DNA of 64,000 nt from Streptomyces sannanensis (GCF_039536205.1 NZ_BAAAYL010000001.1:4774001-4838000), one strand, 5' to 3'; counted from the first letter of the stretch, positions 50,901 through 58,756 are shown. A program made the numbers and translations. Notes: generated by a model not told the origin, from the letters alone.

Positions 50901-51014
50901 GATGACCCGGCCCGCCGCGTCATAGCTGTACTCGGTCTTGAGCGACGGGCTGATCTGCGGATTCCACGCCTGTCGCAGTCGGCCGGCCGCATCGTAGACG
51001 TACGCTTGGTTCAA
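47916..51014 (-). CDS. 5'-truncated RHS-repeat protein with 138-residue tip
   Basis: 1032 codons, mostly YD/RHS repeats (YVYDAAGRLRQAWNP, EYSYDAAGRVIGL, TTEYDLLNRPVKVGD, GYTYDAFGRT). The RHS core ends at RLYNPNTGRFLSIDPVYGG and AYPGDPVNQFDLDGK. A 138-residue C-terminal tip follows, with a hydrophobic segment (IALTAAGFIPGVGAVAWGI) and Arg/Tyr-rich stretches. No catalytic motif is recognised in the tip. RHS proteins of this type are normally around 2000 residues with a signal peptide and N-terminal binding modules. Here the frame stops at 51014, where an unrelated DUF397 fragment begins, so secretion signals are lost. It is probably a pseudogene despite the long open frame; the only start is TTG. 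Confidence 0.8.
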   Translation of the reverse strand: MNQAYVYDAAGRLRQAWNPQISPSLKTEYSYDAAGRVIGLTPAGELPWSFTYGKAGNAATTGEGMLLNASRSGLKQGTSDVQEGTATTSVVYDVPLTGTAAPYKMGAADVKTWGQLDAPTDATAVFPADVVPASNEGSGLTASSYARAEVTYMGVSGRTVNAATPGGHITTTEYDRFGNKVRELSAVNRAVALGATAADRALQADLGIGQLTSAERADLLTTRSVYDENGTRELEEFGPLRRVDLAADLKSGTTTLVPAGTSVTARTWTVNEYDAGRPTDGTAKVKDQITKTTTGAQVREHPTVLGEARARQTVYDWALGLPTKTIKDPGGLAITETTEYDAQGRVTKQLLPGATGTDTSTRLTTYWSASGTGTCQGRPEWADLVCSTGPAGAITGGGTNPTQLPTTTTEYNWWGNPAKAIETANGVTRTTTTTYDNAGRQTKVAVTGGVGQAVPESTTEYDPATGQAVKTTSPTGGTITKAYDKLGRPISYTDADGGVTTTEYDLLNRPVKVGDNVPSTVTYTYDHTVEPRGLATKTTDSVAGAFQATYDAEGQVRTEKLPGGYTLTVTKETTGSTLQRTYTRDSDGTVVYSDTVTESIHGQVASHDGWSDQTYRYDAIGRLVTVEDTADTVCERRSYTFDGRTNRKTRTTTTAAPGLDCTTTGGITTSHTYDSADRLIDTGYTYDAFGRTTALPGSTIGYYANDLAYQQISGGKRQTWQLDADLRFRSWKVETGSGSTWTQTGSKLNHYAGDGDNPRWIVEDTATGTMTRNVSSATGDLAATTSKTGDAVLHLTTIHGDVALQLPLDTSKAPVALDGDEYGNPRAGQAATRYNWLGAKQRSTETLTGLTLMGVRLYNPNTGRFLSIDPVYGGGDNAYAYPGDPVNQFDLDGKSWWSKIKRGVKKVGRVAWKYKWDIALTAAGFIPGVGAVAWGIRGYRAYRAVRAVRAARHAAPRVRSISRYARAGKHRAPRVNGRSIRGCLSYGAGLWGAVSTAGYVVRGKSVNGDVVGGAMTMGAGWHLGRYARRGHC

Positions 51015-51171
51015 GAGCAGCTACAGCGGCGGCGCAGGCGGCGAATGCGTCGAGGTTGACGCGTCCCCCGATCTCGTCCATGTCCGTGACTCCAAGCGGC
51101 CCCTCGACGGTGACGTGCTGACGTTCACCGCGGCCCAGTGGGAAGGATTCGTACGGCTGATCGCCTTGTGA
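51007..51171 (+). pseudogene. 5'-truncated DUF397 gene
   Basis: From WFKSSYSGGAGGECVEV the frame continues through VHVRDSKRPLDGDVL and TAAQWEGFVRLIAL to a TGA stop. This is the C-terminal four fifths of a DUF397 protein with no start codon or upstream regulator gene. It overlaps the broken end of the RHS gene by about 8 bp, marking a recombination joint. Confidence 0.85.
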
Positions 51172-51201
51172 CGCGGGCGGCCGACGCGGCCCCGGACGCG
51201 C

Positions 51202-51843
51202 TCAGGCCTCCGTTGCCGCGGACAGTCCGCCCAGCAGCAGGCCCGTCAGTCCGCGTATCCACTCCTTGTCGACCGGTTCCGCGCTGACCAGGGCGCGGTG
51301 GACCACCGCGCCCGCGATCACGTCGAAGATCAGGTCGTCGACATGCGCCGCGGAGGCCTCGTCCGGTGCGGGGGGCAGCTCGCCGCGGGCCTGGGCGCGT
51401 CTGCGGCCCAGCAGGACCAGCCGTTTCTGGCGGTCGACGATCGAGTCCCGGATGCGTTCCCGCAGGGCCTCGTCCCGGGTGGACTCGGCCACTACGGCCA
51501 TCAGGGCCGTACGGGCCTCCGGGCGCTCCAGCAGTGCCGCGAACTCCAGCACCACACCCTCGATGTCGGCCGCGAGGCTGCCCCGGTCCGGTACCTCCAG
51601 TTCGTCGAAGAGGACGGCGACGGCGTCCACGACGAGTTCGTTCTTGCCCGGCCAGCGGCGATACAGGGTCGTCTTGGCGACCCCCGCACGGCTGGCCACA
51701 TCCCCCAGCGTCAGTTTGGACCAGCCCAGCTCGACCAGGGCCGCCCTGGTGGCGTCCAGGATCGCGGCGTCGGCCGCGGCGCTGCGCGGGCGGCCGGTCC
51801 GGGCGCTCTGGGAAGGGTTGCGGCTCGGCATGCCGGAGACCAT
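51202..51843 (-). CDS. TetR-family regulator
   Basis: A 213-residue TetR regulator. HTH: WSKLTLGDVASRAGVAKTTL (about 41-60), followed by YRRWPGKNELVVDAV. ATG 51843 is used; ATG 51831 (MPSRNPSQS) is equally possible. The C-terminal ligand domain is of the TetR_C type seen in regulators that act on divergent genes. It is divergent from the cnoX-like gene, and a dyad lies between them. Confidence 0.9.
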   Translation of the reverse strand: MVSGMPSRNPSQSARTGRPRSAAADAAILDATRAALVELGWSKLTLGDVASRAGVAKTTLYRRWPGKNELVVDAVAVLFDELEVPDRGSLAADIEGVVLEFAALLERPEARTALMAVVAESTRDEALRERIRDSIVDRQKRLVLLGRRRAQARGELPPAPDEASAAHVDDLIFDVIAGAVVHRALVSAEPVDKEWIRGLTGLLLGGLSAATEA

Positions 51844-51939
51844 ACCCGCCGGTAGCTATCGCACGGGGGAGTGTTTGCCGAACGGCCCGTGAGGGAGATC
51901 ACCGGTGAACGCCTGTTCCGGTGCGTCCCCGTCCAGTTA

Positions 51940-51956
51940 CGCTACGGCTCGTAGCG
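51940..51956. promoter_or_regulatory. Dyad between TetR and cnoX-like genes
   Basis: CGCTACG-GCT-CGTAGCG, perfect 7-bp arms, in the 297-bp divergent region. It is a plausible TetR operator. No other gene is seen in 51844-52140. Confidence 0.65.
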
Positions 51957-52140
51957 AAAGCCGAAAGTCTTGATCGGCTCGAGCGACGACCACTGGCGCC
52001 CGGGTGGGGACCCAAGCGCCGCACAGCAGGAAACGGACCGAGTCCGTCAGGGGCCCGCACACCGGCGTGGCCGCGGGCGGGCCCGGTTCGCGTACGACGG
52101 GATCGTCACGGCATGCGCGCGGAAGGGGGAGGATGTACTC

Positions 52141-53115
52141 ATGCAGCAGCAGCCTAGGAACATGTCAGTGAGCGGCGCCGTCGACCTCGCCGCGGTGAAG
52201 GCGGCCGGAGAGGCCAAGGCCAAGGCCGAGCAGGTGCGGGCGGAGGCCGCCCGGCAGGGCGGCGGTGGCGCCGTGTCCCCTGCGAGCCTGGTGATCGACG
52301 TCGATGAGGCGGGCTTCGAGCGCGACGTTCTCATGCGCTCCAACGAGGTTCCGGTCGTCATCGACTTCTGGGCCGAATGGTGCGAGCCGTGCAAGCAGCT
52401 CGGCCCGCTGCTGGAGCGGCTGGCGGTCGACTACAACGGCCGTTTCCTGCTGGCGAAGATCGACGTCGACGCCAATCAGATGCTGATGCAGCAGTTCGGG
52501 ATCCAGGGCATTCCGGCGGTCTTCGCGGTCGTCGCCGGTCAGGCGCTGCCGCTCTTCCAGGGCGCGGCTCCCGAGGCGCAGATCCGGGCCACCCTCGACC
52601 AGCTGATCCAGGTCGCCGAGGACCGCTTCGGTCTCACCGGGCTCGCCGTCGACGCCGACGCGGCCGCGGAGGGTGTGCGGCCCGCCGTCCCGGCCGGCCC
52701 GTACGACGCCCTGCTGGAGGCGGCGGCGCAGGCGCTGGACGCCGGCGACCTCGGCGGTGCCGTCCAGGCGTACAAGAACGTGCTGGTCGACGACCCGACC
52801 AACCCCGAGGCCAAGCTGGGGCTTGCCCAGGCCGAACTGCTCTCCCGTGTGCAGGGCCTGGACGCCCAGCAGGTCCGTAAGAGCGCGGCCGACAACCCGG
52901 ACGACGTGCGGGCGCAGATCGACGCGGCCGACCTCGACCTGGTCGGCGGTCATGTCAACGACGCCTTCGGCCGGCTCGTCGAGACGGTCCGCCGTACGGC
53001 GGGCGAGGACCGGGACGCGGCGCGGGTGCGGCTGCTGGAGCTCTTCGAGGTCGTCGGCGCGGAGGATTCGCGGGTGACGGCGGCCCGTACGGCCCTTGCG
53101 AGGGTTCTCTTCTGA
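52141..53115 (+). CDS. cnoX: CnoX-like thioredoxin/TPR protein
   Basis: A 324-residue protein of the CnoX/YbbN type: a thioredoxin fold (about 50-155) joined to a C-terminal TPR-like region (about 180-324; LLEAAAQALDAGDLGGAVQA). In E. coli CnoX is a chlorine-activated holdase that hands clients to GroEL. The active site reads WCEPCK (Cys81, Cys84) rather than WCGPC, so some redox activity may remain. The N-terminus MQQQPRNMSVSGAVDLAAVK and an Ala-rich helix precede the fold. The start is ATG 52141 behind GGAGG. Confidence 0.88.
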   Translation: MQQQPRNMSVSGAVDLAAVKAAGEAKAKAEQVRAEAARQGGGGAVSPASLVIDVDEAGFERDVLMRSNEVPVVIDFWAEWCEPCKQLGPLLERLAVDYNGRFLLAKIDVDANQMLMQQFGIQGIPAVFAVVAGQALPLFQGAAPEAQIRATLDQLIQVAEDRFGLTGLAVDADAAAEGVRPAVPAGPYDALLEAAAQALDAGDLGGAVQAYKNVLVDDPTNPEAKLGLAQAELLSRVQGLDAQQVRKSAADNPDDVRAQIDAADLDLVGGHVNDAFGRLVETVRRTAGEDRDAARVRLLELFEVVGAEDSRVTAARTALARVLF

Positions 53116-53169
53116 TGTCGTGGTGGCGCCCGGTGCGCCGCTGACGATTTGTTGACACGGAGACACAAC

Positions 53170-53207
53170 GCGGCCGCGCTTTGCCAAAACTTGGGAAACG
53201 CGGCCGC
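53170..53207 (+). terminator. cnoX terminator
   Basis: Outer stem GCGGCCGCG/CGCGGCCGC with further imperfect pairing (TTTGCC with GGGAAA) inside, 55 nt past the cnoX stop. Confidence 0.75.
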
Positions 53208-53337
53208 TGTTACTTCCAGTAAACCGAGGGGCCCTGTCTGTCCGGTTTTAGTGCCCCTTGGCCTCCTTTTGTGGACGGCTTGACGGCACCCTCTGTCGCT
53301 GCTCGCCGCCGTGCGGACGGGGCGTGTTCACCCCACC

Positions 53338-53353
53338 GTTACTAGCGAGTAAC
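53338..53353. promoter_or_regulatory. GTTACT-AGCG-AGTAAC dyad
   Basis: 6-bp perfect arms with a 4-nt spacer, 354 bp upstream of the DUF6230 gene. It is a possible TetR-type operator or part of a promoter. The rest of 53208-53700 has no supported gene; its open frames are composition shadows. Confidence 0.45.
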
Positions 53354-53706
53354 GGGACCTCTTGTGCCCCGGCCCCGAATGCACCACGATCGGCCACGCT
53401 CGGTCCCAACCGCACCGGCCCGACAACCACTCGGTGCCGCGGCAGACCTTGGGTCCCCACCGGGCGGGTCGGCGACGACGTCACCGGCTCTTGGACAGGG
53501 GGGTCTCTGTCTCGTCGGCAGGGCCTGTCCAGTTCGGTTGCGCGAAGGCGTGGCCAGTGGTTGTCGCTCGGGGGTGATCGCCGGATGTCTGGACGCGATG
53601 CGCGCCTCCGGCTGCGGCGCTTTCTTCCCGAGGACGTAGCACTTCTCCCATCCCAGGACGGGCCCCTGCCCGGACCGGAGATGTACGTCCGAGAAGGAGG
53701 AAACTC

Positions 53707-54396
53707 ATGAAGTCCCAGGTTCGTGGTGGGACCAGATGGAAGCGGTTCGCCGTCGTCATGGTCCCGAGCGTGGCCGCGACGGCCGCGATAGGCGTCGGCA
53801 TGGCCCAAGGGGCGCTCGCCGCCTCGTTCGCGGTCTCCGGCCAGGAGTTCAAGGTCACGGCCAAGTACCTGGACGGCCGCGGGTTCGCGCAGTACGGCGG
53901 TCTTGACGCCGGCTACACGGACGTCAAGGGCGAGGGCAAGACCATTCGCCCGGTCGCGATCTCGTCGTTCAAGAGCGCCAAGATCGTCGGCATGTGCCAG
54001 TCCGTGGTCACCCCGGACGTGCCGGTGTTCGGCAAGATCGGTATGCGGCTCGAGGCCGGTCCGGACGAGGCGCACGCGGTCAAGGCCAGCAACCTTTACC
54101 TCGACATCTCCCAGCTCGACGGTGACGCGAAGTTCGAGAACATCGACATCGGCGTCGCGACCAAGGACACCGGCAACCCCGACATGGGCGGCAAGGGTGC
54201 TCCGATCAAGCCGAAGGAGAACGTCAACCCCGGCGGCTTCGCCCAGCAGGCGGACCGCGCGGTGCTGACCGATGTGAAGCAGAAGGCGTGGGCGACCACC
54301 GCCGCCAGCTTCGAGCTCAGTGGTCTGAAGCTGCGTCTGTACGCCGGCGACAAGGCCGTTCAGAACGAGTGCTTCCAGGACAAGGACGTCAACTAG
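53707..54396 (+). CDS. DUF6230 secreted protein
   Basis: A 229-residue exported protein. The signal peptide spans about 1-38 (FAVVMVPSVAATAAIGVGMA, cleavage near LAAS). The mature domain (VSGQEFKVTAKYLDGRGFAQ, GMCQSV, NECFQDKDV) is the DUF6230 family, sometimes mislabelled cholesterol esterase; no hydrolase motif is present. The two cysteines may form a disulfide. The start is ATG 53707 behind a full AGAAGGAGG (53692-53700), suggesting high expression. First gene of a three-gene operon with an attenuator-like hairpin after it. Confidence 0.88.
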   Translation: MKSQVRGGTRWKRFAVVMVPSVAATAAIGVGMAQGALAASFAVSGQEFKVTAKYLDGRGFAQYGGLDAGYTDVKGEGKTIRPVAISSFKSAKIVGMCQSVVTPDVPVFGKIGMRLEAGPDEAHAVKASNLYLDISQLDGDAKFENIDIGVATKDTGNPDMGGKGAPIKPKENVNPGGFAQQADRAVLTDVKQKAWATTAASFELSGLKLRLYAGDKAVQNECFQDKDVN

Positions 54397-54406
54397 GACG
54401 CTCCTC

Positions 54407-54449
54407 GCGGGCGGCCCGGACGGTCCCCACGGCTGTCCGGCCCGCCCGC
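54407..54449 (+). terminator. Terminator/attenuator inside the DUF6230 operon
   Basis: 15-bp stem (GCGGGCGGCCCGGAC, one mismatch) with a 13-nt loop between the first and second genes. It may reduce expression of the second and third genes relative to the first. Confidence 0.75.
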
Positions 54450-54494
54450 CTCTTTTCTTTCTCAGAGCAACACCGGTTCCAGGGAGCGTTTTCC

Positions 54495-55040
54495 ATGAGC
54501 GCCGAGTCACAGGGGCAGCACGAGCACTTTCTCCGCGTCTTCCGGCGCCGCTTCCGCGACTGGCGGGGCAGCCGTCCCTTCTGGGCGGGGCTGTTCACCA
54601 TTCTCGGCGGACTGCCGATCGCCTACTTCCCGTACGCCACCTTCAAGCTCGGCCATATGACGCTCGCCCTGGCGACCACGGCCGGCGCCGGTTCGCTCAT
54701 CATCGGGGTGCTGCTGGTGACGCTGGGTCTGACCATGTGGTTCCACAGCATCGTGCGGGTCTTCGCCGGTATCGCCTCGATTCTGCTGGCCCTGGTCTCG
54801 ATCCCGGTGTCGAACCTGGGCGGCTTCTTCATCGGCTTCCTGTTCGCCATGCTCGGCGGTGCCCTCTCCGTCGCCTGGGTGCCGGAGAAGCAGCCGGGCC
54901 GCAGGGCGGTCCGCCGGGCGGCGAAGGACGGCGCCCCCGAGGACGACGCGGTGCACGCTCAGGAGAGCGGCGAGGGCGTCGGTGAGAGCACCACGGACGC
55001 GACAGTCGACGCCAACGGCGGGAGGAACAGTGCGGGGTGA
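54495..55040 (+). CDS. DUF6114 membrane protein
   Basis: A 181-residue protein with four transmembrane helices (about 28-50, 56-78, 84-104 and 106-128) and a charged C-terminal tail (VPEKQPGRRAVRRAAKDGAP). It belongs to the DUF6114 family, which regularly accompanies DUF6230. The start is ATG 54495 (MSAESQGQHEHFLRVFRRRF), with AGGGAG upstream. It overlaps the next gene by 11 bp. Role unknown; co-occurrence suggests it supports export or anchoring of the DUF6230 protein. Confidence 0.88.
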   Translation: MSAESQGQHEHFLRVFRRRFRDWRGSRPFWAGLFTILGGLPIAYFPYATFKLGHMTLALATTAGAGSLIIGVLLVTLGLTMWFHSIVRVFAGIASILLALVSIPVSNLGGFFIGFLFAMLGGALSVAWVPEKQPGRRAVRRAAKDGAPEDDAVHAQESGEGVGESTTDATVDANGGRNSAG

Positions 55041-56355
55041 CGACACACAGCTGACAGCGGCTGGAGGCGACGGATCCCGTGAGAGAACGGGGCCGCGTCA
55101 CGCGGCCCCCAAGAAGTCGTTGCTGACCAAGGTCCGTATACCCGCGGGCAAGGCCATGGCCCTGGCCGCGATGCCCACGGCGGTGTTCGTCGGCATGGGG
55201 CTCACGCCCAGGCTCGCGATCGCCGACGACGGCGAGATACCGTTCGCCCCGGGGCCGTGTGTGACGCGCTCGGACGAGCCGGTGTCGCCGTCGCCCTCCG
55301 AGTCCGCGTCGAAGGACGAGGACGACAAGGCCGACGAGGACAAGCCCTCCGCCGAGGCGTCGGAGACGCCGTCCCCGCAGGCGTCCGGTACCGCGGACGA
55401 GAGGGAACCAGCCCCGGGGGCAAGCCCGTCGGCCGACGCCGGCAGGCCCGACGCGGACGGGACCACCGCCCCCAAGGCGGCCGACCCGGCCCCGGAGCCC
55501 ACGCCCACGGGAACACCGGACAGGGGCACCGACCCGCTCGACCCGCTGGGTGTCGGCGACGCGCTCGGGGACCTGCTCGGCGTGTCCGAGGAGGAGAAGG
55601 CGCCCCCGAGTACAGCTCCCAGCGCCCCCACCGCCCCCGCCAAGCCGGCCGGGAAGCCGGCCGAGGCACCTGCCGGGAAGCCGGCCACCAAGCCCGCCAC
55701 CGGCTCCAGGACCGACGCGGCCGAGGACGAGACCGACAGGACCGCCGACGCCATCCGCGACGCGGCCGAGAAGGCGGGCGCGAAGGTCGAGGAACTGCCC
55801 GAAGAAGCGAAGGGCACGGACCCGGTCAAGGACGAGGACATCCCGGACGGTGCCAAGCCGCACTTCCCCTGCCCCACCGCGGACCCGGAGGCGCTGGCCG
55901 CGGCCGAGCTGGAGACGGGCATCCCGCGGCTGCCCGACGAACCGTGGAAGCTGGAGACCACGATGCTGACGCTGAGCGGCCTGCGGTACCACGGCATCGT
56001 CGAGGTCAAGACCTACAGCGGCAAGATCAAGAAGGTGCTGAAGTTCACCGCGACGTCGGTCGACATCAAGGACCTCCACCAGCTCGTGGTCGGCCCGGAC
56101 GGCACCACGGCCCATGTCACCTCGGACAAGGGCTCCACATCCACCATCCGCAACGGCACGGTCACCATGTACACGGAGGAGCTGAAGGGAAACCTCTTCG
56201 GCCTCATCCCGGTCACGTTCAGCCCGCAGACCCCGCCCCCGCTGGACGTCCCCTTCGCCTTCTTCACCGACTGCAAGGTCACCCAGGCCGGTCAGTTCGG
56301 CGGCACGCTCACCGTCCCGGGCCTGAAGAACTTCTTCACCGGCGGCGGCAACTGA
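55030..56355 (+). CDS. Exported Pro/Ala/Glu-rich protein with C-terminal beta domain
   Basis: A 441-residue protein starting at GTG 55030 directly after GGAGGAACA and overlapping the DUF6114 gene. A hydrophobic stretch (AGKAMALAAMPTAVFVGMGL, about 34-53) serves as signal or anchor. About 200 residues of Pro/Ala/Glu/Asp-rich linker follow, with repeats such as AKPAGKPAEAPAGKPA, then a conserved C-terminal domain (KPHFPCPTADPEALAAAELE; FGLIPVTFSPQTPPPLDVPF; TDCKVTQAGQFGG) with two cysteines. No family name is known to me. Operon position ties it to DUF6230/DUF6114; the linker could cross the cell wall. Confidence 0.82.
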   Translation: MRGDDTQLTAAGGDGSRERTGPRHAAPKKSLLTKVRIPAGKAMALAAMPTAVFVGMGLTPRLAIADDGEIPFAPGPCVTRSDEPVSPSPSESASKDEDDKADEDKPSAEASETPSPQASGTADEREPAPGASPSADAGRPDADGTTAPKAADPAPEPTPTGTPDRGTDPLDPLGVGDALGDLLGVSEEEKAPPSTAPSAPTAPAKPAGKPAEAPAGKPATKPATGSRTDAAEDETDRTADAIRDAAEKAGAKVEELPEEAKGTDPVKDEDIPDGAKPHFPCPTADPEALAAAELETGIPRLPDEPWKLETTMLTLSGLRYHGIVEVKTYSGKIKKVLKFTATSVDIKDLHQLVVGPDGTTAHVTSDKGSTSTIRNGTVTMYTEELKGNLFGLIPVTFSPQTPPPLDVPFAFFTDCKVTQAGQFGGTLTVPGLKNFFTGGGN

Positions 56356-56371
56356 CCCCCCACGGGAGCTG

Positions 56372-56421
56372 CGGAAATGTTCGTGGCCCGCATCGCACGA
56401 TGCGGGCCACGAACATTTCCG
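56372..56421. terminator. 24-bp perfect-stem terminator
   Basis: 24-bp perfect arms with a CA loop, 16 nt past the preceding stop. It is the strongest hairpin in the window and serves both the DUF6230 operon and the convergent Uma2 gene. Confidence 0.92.
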
Positions 56422-56461
56422 GCACCACGGTCAGCTCGTACCGCGTAAACGTGACGTCCGG

Positions 56462-57064
56462 TCAGAAGCCGACCAGGGGGCGGAGGTCGATCTCCACGGG
56501 GAACGGGTGATCCGTGATGAGCACCTTGCGGTGCACAGGCTGCTCCGGGGCCTCGATGTATTCGCGGTGCTTGTGGTGCAGCCAGAACTCGTGCACGGCG
56601 ATCTGCCGGTCCCGCCCCAGCTCCACCCGCCAGTAGTAGGGCACCAGGGCCTCGGCGAAGAGAGCGGGTTTGCGGATGCGGTCGTCCTGGCGGGACCCGG
56701 GTGACACCACTTCGACCACCAGGGCGAGCTTCTCCACAGGAACACACTCGAGTTCGAAGAATTCGAGCCCCGTGGGGTCGAAGACGATCACGTCCGGCTT
56801 GGGTGCGTTCTGATCGTCGTAGAGCACGCACTGCTCGGTGACGACCTTGTAAGGAGGAGTCCGTGCCAGCTTCAATCTGTCCGCGAGTTCGTCCCGCACA
56901 TGATTGTGCCAGTACTTGGTCTGCCCACGGACCACGATCGCTCCGTCCAAGAGTTCCCAGTCGAAGGGCAGCTCGAGGTCTTTCACCTGATCGATCGTCC
57001 AGCCCTCAGCAGGCGGAAACATCCAGTTGTCCGGGGTGGCCTCTTCGGCTCGACCAGTAGCCAT
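56462..57064 (-). CDS. Uma2-family endonuclease
   Basis: A 200-residue Uma2 (DUF820) protein with a PD-(D/E)xK nuclease-like core: APKPDVIVFDP and ALVVEVVSPGSRQDDRIRK, the latter holding Glu and the downstream Lys typical of the family. These genes are abundant and multi-copy in Streptomyces and their substrates are unknown. The start is ATG 57064 behind GGGAG; the longer frames from 57076 and 57133 are less likely. Confidence 0.87.
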   Translation of the reverse strand: MATGRAEEATPDNWMFPPAEGWTIDQVKDLELPFDWELLDGAIVVRGQTKYWHNHVRDELADRLKLARTPPYKVVTEQCVLYDDQNAPKPDVIVFDPTGLEFFELECVPVEKLALVVEVVSPGSRQDDRIRKPALFAEALVPYYWRVELGRDRQIAVHEFWLHHKHREYIEAPEQPVHRKVLITDHPFPVEIDLRPLVGF

Positions 57065-57171
57065 GACTGCTCCCATGAACGCGAGTGTGCGCGTGGGCGC
57101 GGAGCGCGGTCCCGCGTTCGACAGTATCGTCACCCGAAGTGATGGTCACTCGGCACGCCATTGACGAACGG

Positions 57172-57203
57172 TGGGCGGCAACCCGGCCGGGTTGCCGCCC
57201 ACG
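57172..57203 (-). terminator. pyk terminator
   Basis: A 32-bp perfect palindrome (arms of 16 bp starting GTGGGCGGCAACCC), 22 nt after the pyk stop on the minus strand. Confidence 0.88.
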
Positions 57204-57225
57204 AGTCGTGCGCGCGATTGCGACG

Positions 57226-58656
57226 TCAGTCGCGGGCGCCGCCTCCGATGTGGTGGACGCGGACCATGTTGGTCGTGCCGGGCACGCCGGGCGGGGAGCC
57301 GGCGGTGATGACCATCGTGTCGCCCTCGCTGTAGCGCCGGAGCTTCAGCAGCTCGGCGTCGACCAGCTCGACCATGGCGTCCGTGGTCTCCACGAAGGGG
57401 ACCAGGAAGGATTCGACGCCCCAGCTCAGGGTCAGCTGATTGAGGGTGGACTCGTCCGTCGTGAAGGCCAGGATCGGCTGCACAGCGCGGTAGCGGCACA
57501 GCCGGCGGGCCGTGTCGCCGGACTTGGTGAAGGCGATCAGGGCCTTGCCGCCGAGGAAGTCGGCGATCTCGCAGGCCGCACGGGCGATCGAGCCGCCCTG
57601 AGTGCGCGGCTTCTTGCCGGGGACCAGGGGCTGGAGGCCCTTGGAGAGGAGCTCCTGCTCCGCGGCCTGGACGATCTTGGACATCGTCTTGACCGTCTCG
57701 ATCGGGTACGCGCCCACGCTCGACTCGGCCGACAGCATCACGGCGTCGGCGCCGTCGAGGATGGCGTTGGCGACGTCGGAGGCCTCGGCGCGGGTCGGGC
57801 GGGAGTTGGTGATCATCGACTCCATCATCTGGGTCGCGACGATCACCGGCTTGGCGTTGCGGCGGCAGAGCTCGATCAGCCGCTTCTGCACCATCGGGAC
57901 CTGCTCGAGCGGGTACTCGACGGCGAGGTCGCCGCGGGCGACCATGACGCCGTCGAAGGCCGCGACGACGTCGGCCATGTTGTCGACGGCCTGCGGCTTC
58001 TCGACCTTGGCGATGACCGGGACGCGGCGGCCGACCTCGTCCATGACCTTGTGGACGTCCTTGACGTCGTCCGCGTCGCGGACGAAGGAGAGGGCGACGA
58101 AGTCGCAGCCCATCCTGAGCGCGAAGCGGAGGTCCTCGACGTCCTTCTCGGACAGGGCCGGGACGTTGACCGCCGCACCGGGCAGGTTGATGCCCTTGTG
58201 GTCGGAGATGACTCCGCCTTCGATGACGATGGTCCTGACCCGGGGGCCGTCGACCTCGGTCACCTTCAGTTCGACGTTGCCGTCGTTGATGAGGATCTGG
58301 TCGCCGTGGGCGACGTCGCCCGGCAGGCCCTTGTACGTGGTGCCGCAGATGGACTTGTCACCGGGGACGTCCTCGGTGGTGATGACGAACTCGTCACCGC
58401 GCACCAGCTCGACCGGGCCCTCGGCGAAGGTCTCGAGGCGGATCTTCGGACCCTGGAGGTCCGCGAGCACGCCCACGGCGCGGCCGGTGTCCGCCACCGC
58501 CCTGCGGAGGCGGTCGTACCGCTCCTGGTGCTCTGCCTGGGTTCCGTGGCTCATGTTGAACCGGGCCACGTTCATGCCGGCCTCGATCAGCGCTTTCAGC
58601 TGCTCGTAGGAGTCGACGGCGGGGCCCAGTGTGCAGACGATTTTGGAACGGCGCAT
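57226..58656 (-). CDS. pyk: Pyruvate kinase
   Basis: A 476-residue pyruvate kinase: phosphoenolpyruvate + ADP to pyruvate + ATP. MRRSKIVCTLGPAVDSYEQL begins the barrel; MNVARFNMSHG (about 28-38), TKTPxIR-equivalent LQGPKIRLE, and the signature VMVARGDLAVEYPLEQVP with ATQMMESMI are in place. It is complete and of usual length. It is transcribed toward the Uma2 gene and precedes ackA and pta only in space: ackA lies 100 bp upstream in the same direction, so read-through is possible. Confidence 0.96.
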   Translation of the reverse strand: MRRSKIVCTLGPAVDSYEQLKALIEAGMNVARFNMSHGTQAEHQERYDRLRRAVADTGRAVGVLADLQGPKIRLETFAEGPVELVRGDEFVITTEDVPGDKSICGTTYKGLPGDVAHGDQILINDGNVELKVTEVDGPRVRTIVIEGGVISDHKGINLPGAAVNVPALSEKDVEDLRFALRMGCDFVALSFVRDADDVKDVHKVMDEVGRRVPVIAKVEKPQAVDNMADVVAAFDGVMVARGDLAVEYPLEQVPMVQKRLIELCRRNAKPVIVATQMMESMITNSRPTRAEASDVANAILDGADAVMLSAESSVGAYPIETVKTMSKIVQAAEQELLSKGLQPLVPGKKPRTQGGSIARAACEIADFLGGKALIAFTKSGDTARRLCRYRAVQPILAFTTDESTLNQLTLSWGVESFLVPFVETTDAMVELVDAELLKLRRYSEGDTMVITAGSPPGVPGTTNMVRVHHIGGGARD

Positions 58657-58756
58657 GAGGCGGATCCTATCGGTTTGTTTCTCAACGAAATATTCCGTCT
58701 GGTGGAAAGTGCAAATGGGCTGCCGGGTGCTCAGCTGTATTACTCCGTTGTATTGC

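Noticed and set aside
53707..54396. Cholesterol esterase label for the DUF6230 protein
   Set aside because: No GxSxG or other hydrolase motif; the label seems to be a carried-over annotation.
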